A stretch of DNA of 64,000 nt, taken from Rugalucina vietnamica. Lineage: Eukaryota > Mollusca > Bivalvia > Lucinida > Lucinidae. Below, one piece after another: positions 57,463-64,000 of this stretch. A model generated the notes under the pieces. It saw only the letters and a list, made by a program, of their open reading frames with translations, did no database searches and was not told the DNA's origin. Position 1 is the stretch's first letter. The number at the start of each line of letters is the position of its first letter. The stretch covers positions 14,051,548-14,115,547 of the forward strand of contig OZ024884.1 of NCBI GenBank assembly GCA_964017185.1, read 5' to 3'. The translations under genes were made by a program, and so were the position numbers.

Positions 57463-58960
57463 TGGTTGACACAATTATTATGATTGTTGAGCAGATGTGT
57501 AGATGTGCAGATCTGTAGAAGTGCAGATTTGTAGATGTGCAGATTTCAAGGTCCGTTTAAGTCTACACTAACATGGGGAACCCATGGCGTACCTATAGCC
57601 CTTTTTCTGGAAAAAAAAGGCAAATTTTGTTGTCTCTACACAGATATTTGAATTTCGTTTTTGCAGAACTATGTTTATTAGGTTGACATCTGCATTCTTT
57701 TCAGGCTTACAAAAATTTCACCATACCTGTGCCTTTAGGGCCTACGGGCTTACATATTTGAAAATACAACATGCATTATGGCTAATGCAATTTATCTTGT
57801 TTTGAGAATTTTGAAATTTAGGGCACTTTTTGGTGTTAATAAACAGATTTTATCTGAAAAATCTTTCAACATATAATATGTTTTAACATATGGACAAATA
57901 TGAAAATGTGTCGTGTCCGTAGCCCTATCTGTTTTCATACAGTTTTGTCACAAGTATTAACATGCAATATTCATATCCACTGGTACATTTATGACTTTTA
58001 ATAATGTTGTTGGTTGTTTAAAACCCAAACGAAATGAGATAAGCTTAAAATGATCATTTAAAGCGAACAACAAAAGTGGGGACTACGGGCAGGACAGGGC
58101 TACGGACAGCATAGTTGCCGCGATAATGGATGAACCTATTCAGCTAGCCACAAAATGTTTCTTATAAAACGTTTAATGGCTGGACCCGCAAATAAAAGTG
58201 AAGGTCATGTTTATATTAAGCATTGTTAACATACTTTAATAGGGGCTTGAATATAGGGGGCTACGGACACGACATTTACATGATATTACAAAATTGCATC
58301 TGGCATATTCCACAATCATTTTATATTCAATGAGGGCTTTTCCATCAATATTCAAAAAGTATCCTAGGCTTAATATGGCATTTGAGTTTTTATATTTTAC
58401 AGTTTATTAAGTTTGAAAGCCCCTGATTTGGGAATATAAAAAAAGCAATGTATAACAAAGGACTACTTTTAGGAAAAGCTCCTGGGAATTTATGCAAAGG
58501 CGTGTACCAATGTATTAATCACCTCAGATAAAGGTTAGGGTATTCCTTTCGAATTTCTGACATAAACTTATTGGCTTAGATGAAATCATAATAGCTAGTG
58601 TCTTGTACAATAATGGAAATTTTGAAGTGAAACTTTATAACACTCAAAAATAGCCAAATTTTAGCCTTTTGACTAGGCGGTAAACCGTTCCGCAACTAAT
58701 AACCCACACATATTATATATCACTGGAAAGCTTGAGAAGTTTCCTATTGAGCTATGACAATAACATCATTCTAGGAGTGCACCAGGGCAAAATGCTGGCA
58801 TATAACATGTATTTTGTGAATTGGGTTTTAGCCGTCCATGTTGCATATGACATTTAATTCAGGTTGTTTGATTTAATAGTCGCAATGCCATATATTCAGT
58901 TTCATTAAGCGATAGCTGTAAACTCATGTGAGCTTCGTGGCCCATGGGCCTCCGGTTTAA
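57463..58960. other. Anonymous sequence with short minisatellite
   Basis: GTGCAGAT(T/C)TGTAGA-type 14-mers at about 57495-57550. The rest has no recognised gene or element. Near 58925, GTGAGCTTCGTGGCCCATGG looks like a repeat tail. Confidence 0.4.
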
Positions 58961-60230
58961 TGGTTGCATCCAGAAGGTAGTTTTGTTATTAACACACATA
59001 CCTTATTTGGTCACTTAGAGTCAATCTATTTCAATGAATTTCGTTTTCCGGGACTGGACATATGTAATAACGTACGTTGTAATAACGTTACACGAGGGTT
59101 GGAATTTAAGTTCGTAGACTTACGGGATCAGCAACGGGGCCTACGGGAATTCTGTTGATAAAGTTGGTCATGAAGGCTACTCCAGCGGAATATTTTTTTT
59201 AGAAAAGAAGTAAGAAGCTGGTTTGGAGAAATGAAAATGAAGTCGGGATTGTGCCGCCCCAGTGTGAAAGGGCAGTTATTGTAATGCCATGAATTTTGAA
59301 CTATTTATGTAAAAACTTGTATAAAACAATCCTGCTTTCTGGGTAATGTAAAATAAAGTCTCCTTGTTATTTTTCAAGACATCTTGTGCAGTGCTCATAA
59401 AATGGTCTCCATAGCAACTTAGGTTTCGCTACCCGGGGCACGTTGTATTTCTGAAATTATGTGGCACTGAAGAACACGCCAAGAATTATTATATTGTAGA
59501 CCAAAACTTGAGCTAAATCAGTTTGATGCATTGTAGTATCATGTTTTTATCTCAATATGAATTTTAAGCATTACATCGACCACCAGTTTGTTATTGGAGA
59601 ATGTATATATATAGCCAGTCGCGCTTCTTGGAAAATAAAAATGGCGTTGACAGGCAACTTCCAAACAACAGCAATTTGATTAGTCTAAATGCCCACAGTA
59701 ACATTCAGAGGGATGTGTGGTAAAATTCAGTAGAACAGATCGTGTGGTACTAGTACTAGTATTTAAATGGTGTGTGAGATTTCAGATGAACGTACTTAAA
59801 TTTCAGCGGTGAGAATTGAACACGTCTTCAAATGTTGCGGCCAGCATTCTTAATTTAAAACACATATTTGCATGATACGCATAGAACGTTAAGTTTAAGA
59901 ACTATACCTGGTGATCGCAGTATTTCCACAATTTTAATAAACAAATCCCTGGAGGAAATATTGCAAACACATATACTTAAGGAAACTTCCAACGCACACA
60001 GTAAACAATTTCTTATAAAAAAAAAACTTAATTACTCTAAAAATATTTGATTTTCAGCCTCTAAACATACAATTAGTATTATTCACATAATCTGTAAATC
60101 AAATGTTTTGTATTTTTCAAAATACAGTTTGTTTAACTTGAAAGGGCCAAAATCGAAAGTCACAAAAATGGAGTTTAAGTTTCAGCCAGTAGAAATTGTA
60201 TAATTTCATTTGCCATGCTAAATGCATTTT

Positions 60231-60284
<54 letters not shown>

Positions 60285-60985
60285 GTAGTACATTATATTC
60301 GCATGGTTTTGCTCATTTGAAATTGGGATATCCACTCTGTAACAAGGGACCTTAACAAGGGTAAGACTTTTTATTCCACGTGCACACAGAAAAAATTCGT
60401 GTGGCGCATGTTTTGTATTCCAGAAATAGTCAAGGGGCTAGAAATGTAAAAATTCGATCCGCACAACTTACCCGCCAGAAAAGGTTTGACTGTATAGACG
60501 ATAAGAACTATCCTTTTACAACATTTCTAGGCACGTCGTACGGTCAAATTGTGGTAGCAATTTTTGGGGAGGAAGCGTTTTGTAACACCACCCCATTTTG
60601 TAACTGTTTAAGAAAAAGTGCGACATAGGTAAAACGAATTTTATATAAATGAATCTTAAACTCGTTCTTTACTGCTAAGAACTTGGTTGCACACCTTTGC
60701 GACTACGGGGACATATGTTTACGTCTAGAAACACGTCCATGTATTACTTATGCCACATATATGCAGTCCTAATTACCCCACCCATCCAGTTATACACACA
60801 AATACGAATACATGTATTTTACCCGGGGCCAATTTGATCTGCCTTGCAACCCCTAGGACATTTTTTATGGGAGCCAAATCATTCATTAGGACCCCCAAAA
60901 TGCAAAGAAAATTTGTCCTCAACGATAAACTTGTTTACAATATGCAAAAAATGGATGGTTTCCATGTCAACCGTCAACGGGATTC
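58961..60985. other. Anonymous sequence with (CA)n microsatellite
   Basis: (CA)n at 60232-60282. Several short open frames (e.g. 58964-59158, 60380-60628) show no recognisable domain and no matching splice sites. Confidence 0.4.
60232..60282. repeat. (CA)n microsatellite
   Basis: About 25 uninterrupted AC units. Confidence 0.97.
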
Positions 60986-60989
60986 TTGA

Positions 60990-63860
60990 CCATGGGGTGC
61001 ACATACCAAATTGATCAGATATACGCTGTTACTTATTATAAACCATTAAACCTTGTTTCATTGAAAAGCTTAGACATAGTCCTTTCATCTTATGGTAAGT
61101 AATGCATGTTATCTAATTTGCATATTCATGAATTTTGATGCAAAAAATAAAAATGACAGAAAAATCGTAAAAAAATCCATAAATAGACTTCTTTCAGGTC
61201 CAAACTATCGTTGTGACACTTTGTTATTGAACCAGTAATATCTTATGACAAATTAATTGATGTCATGCGCCTAAATGAAAACTATCTCATTTACATATTC
61301 ATGCATATTAATAGAAATGTCAAAAATAGAGGAAAAATGAGGAAAAAACTATAGACATTGCAAAGTTTTAGATGGGTTATAAGATCTGTCTTGCATCCCT
61401 GAAACAAATTCTCAGTCAGGGCAACTACCTCAGTGTCATAAAATATTGTCCACAACACTGAACACATTTGCATGGTATAAAATTACATAGTTTCCACACC
61501 CACCCCTAGTGTGATTATAAAGAATAGGTTGGACTCACAAAAATACACATATACCAAAAACAGCATGCTCTAAAATACTATAATTGCTCTGATAGTGATG
61601 CATGGACCTAGCAATTTAACCTTAAAACCTATTATTCAAATCGTTGAGTTTGCTTATCCGTGAAAATTAATAAAGCACACGAGAAATCGCAGAAAAATAT
61701 TGATAAAAATGGAGTATACATACCAAATCACTTGTACCAGAGCTGTTAACAAACCAAAAATGTAAGAGATGTATCAAATGAATGCTATGGCAATGTACTA
61801 TGACTCGAAAGTCTGACATAAGCATGATCTGAGTTACAATTTCATGAATTTCAATGAAAATGTCATAAATAGGAATGAAAAAGTGAAAAATTTGAAAGGG
61901 TTAATCTACAAAATTACTTGTATCTCGGCAACCAAAAATCCTTACATGCTAAAACTGACATCAAATGGCTGCTAGGTCAATAGTTTACCATCATGTACTA
62001 CAATTTATGTCATTTGAAGTTTTGTTTTATGAATATTAACAAACCCTTTCGAATTAAGATGAAAATTACGGACAAAATATGGCGGTATATATAGAAATTC
62101 ACACTGATAGCCCTATAGAGCTATAATTGGTATCAAATGATTGCTAGGACAATGTTCGATATAAATCATCAGTGATTTTAAATGTGTGGGCATTAATGAG
62201 ATCTTTATAAACAAGAGAAAAAAAAAACAAAAAGGAAGGGGTATACCAGGTCCATATCTCAACTGCTAATTTCCTTAGAGCGCTGAAAATGGTACCAATA
62301 GAAAGCAAGGATAATGCACTATTATCATTGAGTCTGATAGCCTAACCATAAGTTTTTAAATTTTGTAAATGTTATATAAAATTTCGAAAATTTGTAGTAT
62401 TAGCAGAAAATTGAAGCACTTGCTCCAACAAAATTTATTGAATCTTCGTTGCCAGCACGCATTCCCTGTATATCTCAACACATGGCAATAAAATGTTGTC
62501 CTAGCTATAAATTAATGTTATTTTGAGTTCTCTACAGCTATTGGAGGTCGAGATATACGCCATTTTGTTGGTATACCCCATTTGTGTTTCGTTGATTTTC
62601 ACTTATTTATATAGATCTCATTATTATCCATACAAAAGAAATAGCTTATAATTTATATATCTAATTATAGTTATAGAATATTGTCCTAGCAACCATTTGG
62701 TTCTAATTATAACTCACTAGGTCTATCAGTAGCGAAGATACATGTGCTTTTCTATGTATACCACCTTAGTTTTCCGTAATTTTCGTCTTGATTAGAAAGG
62801 TCTTGTTAATATTCATGAAACAAAGAAAATCATATGACTTATATTTTGTAGTATATTGTCCTAGCAATCAATTTTCAGCATGTAAGGGCTTTTGGTTGCC
62901 GAGGTCATTTTGTAGGTTTACCCGTTAAATTGTTCCACCTCTTCATTCATATTTATGAAGATTTCATTTAAATTCATGAAACTGATTTTCAGATCATGCT
63001 AATATCAGATGTTAGGGTCATACTACATTGGCATAGCTTCATTTGATACTTCTTTCAGCATCCTTGGTTTGTAAACCGATCTGGTACAAGTGGTTTTGTA
63101 GTATACCCCGTATTTTTCAAGATTTTTCTCCTTTTCCTTATGTGTTTAATTAATTCTCATGAATAAGCAAATTCAACGATTTAAATAAAAGGTATTTAGG
63201 TAAAATTGCTAGGTCCATGCATTCCTATGAGACGAATTATAGTATTCTAGAGCATGCTATTGATGGAATATGACTATTTTTGTAGGTACACCCTGTTCTT
63301 TAGAATCACACTGCACAAGGGATGGGTGTTGAAACTATGAAATTTTATATCATGCAAATTTACAAATGTGTAAATTGTTAAGGATAATATTTTATAGCTT
63401 TAAGGTGGTCCCTCTGACCACACTGGCAGCCATAAGCATTGATATCAGGGATGCAAGATAGATCTTGTACCCATCCAAAACCTTGCAATGACCATAGTTT
63501 TCCCTCTTTTTTCTTCTAGATTTTCAACATTTTTATTAATATTCATGAAGATGCAGATGAGATAATTTTCATCTAGGCCCATGATATCAATAAATTTGTC
63601 TTTTGATTTTACTGGGTCAATAACAAAGTGACACAATTATAATTTGGGCCTGAAATTAGTTTACTTGTGGATTTTTAACGTTTTTTCTGTCTGTTTTCAT
63701 TAAATTTCATGAATATGCAAGAAAAATAATTTACATTATTTATCATATGATAAAAGGGTCATGTCTAATCGTTCAACTGAGACCAGGTTCAATGGTCTAG
63801 GATAAGTAATAGTGGAGACATGACCAATTTTGCATGTACACCTCCATGTTCAATAATAAT
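60990..63860. mobile_element. Second satellite-bearing foldback (element B)
   Basis: Ends homologous to element A: about 61050-61330 pairs with 63480-63840 (GCTTAGACATAGTCCTTTCA; ACCAGGTTCAATGGTC; CTCATTTACATATTCATG / CATGAAGATGCAGATGAG). Units of the 186-bp type run minus in the left half (CGGCAACCAAAAATCC near 61927) and plus in the right half (GGTATACCCC near 62570). More diverged than A. It may be cut by the window edge. Confidence 0.8.
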
Positions 63861-63879
63861 GTTAACGGTTGCCATGGAA

Positions 63880-63940
63880 ACTATGCGTTTTTTTTTTTTT
63901 TGTTGTTGTTGTTTTTTTTTTTTTTGTTTTTGTTTTTCAT
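63880..63940. repeat. T-rich simple sequence
   Basis: Runs of T interrupted by GTTGTTG. Confidence 0.9.
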
Positions 63941-64000
63941 AGTGCAAACGAGTTTATCTTTAAAAACAAAACTTCTTTGCATTTCTAAAGTACCAAAGAA

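Noticed and set aside
60117-60335. ORF with a Cys-Val run
   Set aside because: Translation of the (CA)n tract.

Overview
The window is AT-rich eukaryotic nuclear DNA from an invertebrate, most likely a bivalve mollusc. I infer this from spliced genes with long introns, from tRNA-headed SINEs, and from repeat families that I associate with bivalve genomes (AGGTCA-rich arrays, elements ending in a GGTGAGCTAAAA-type tail, abundant palindromic foldback elements). No database search was possible, so the taxonomy is inference.

Genes. Two protein-coding genes can be assembled from splice sites and reading phase, both on the minus strand. (1) At 109-4263 seven exons (56, 155, 122, 119, 78, 37 and 126 nt) join with compatible phases at all six GT-AG introns. 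They encode about 231 residues of a probable secreted or ectodomain protein of unknown family; both ends lie outside the recognised exons. (2) A complete 285-residue class I SAM-dependent methyltransferase is split into exon 1 (49382-49507), exon 2 (26312-26542) and exon 3 (25481-25981). Both introns are phase 0 and the first is 22,839 bp long. A decayed exon-3 paralogue of the methyltransferase lies on the plus strand at about 694-1254, inside an intron of gene 1.

Layout. 1-5 kb: gene 1, methyltransferase pseudogene, a MITE and hairpin repeats. 5-10 kb: SINE, CRE-rich palindrome and several foldbacks. 10.2-14.1 kb: a broken non-LTR retrotransposon between inverted arms, followed by a 1.8-kb AGGTCA-rich element at 14.3-16.1 kb. 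16-25 kb: a chain of inverted repeats, the largest a 2.5-kb foldback at 22.6-25.1 kb with a nested SINE. 25.5-49.5 kb: the methyltransferase gene, whose giant intron holds a 21-bp minisatellite, a CpG-rich TIR element, a 4.73-kb near-identical tandem duplication of an AGGTCA array, and a 5.5-kb foldback carrying a roughly 186-bp degenerate satellite. 49.5-57.5 kb: copies of a roughly 0.5-kb palindromic element, one split by a 5,068-bp foldback with tandem-repeat-bearing inverted arms and a 3-bp target duplication. 57.5-64 kb: mostly anonymous sequence, then a second satellite-bearing foldback.

The most notable signals are the two hidden multi-exon genes, a tandem array in which units combine perfect GGTCAnnnTGACC palindromes with AGGTCA direct repeats (the form of nuclear-receptor response elements), the nested large foldbacks, and the recent segmental duplication. 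I see no operon-like system and no evidence for a new enzymatic system; the unusual content is structural and potentially regulatory.
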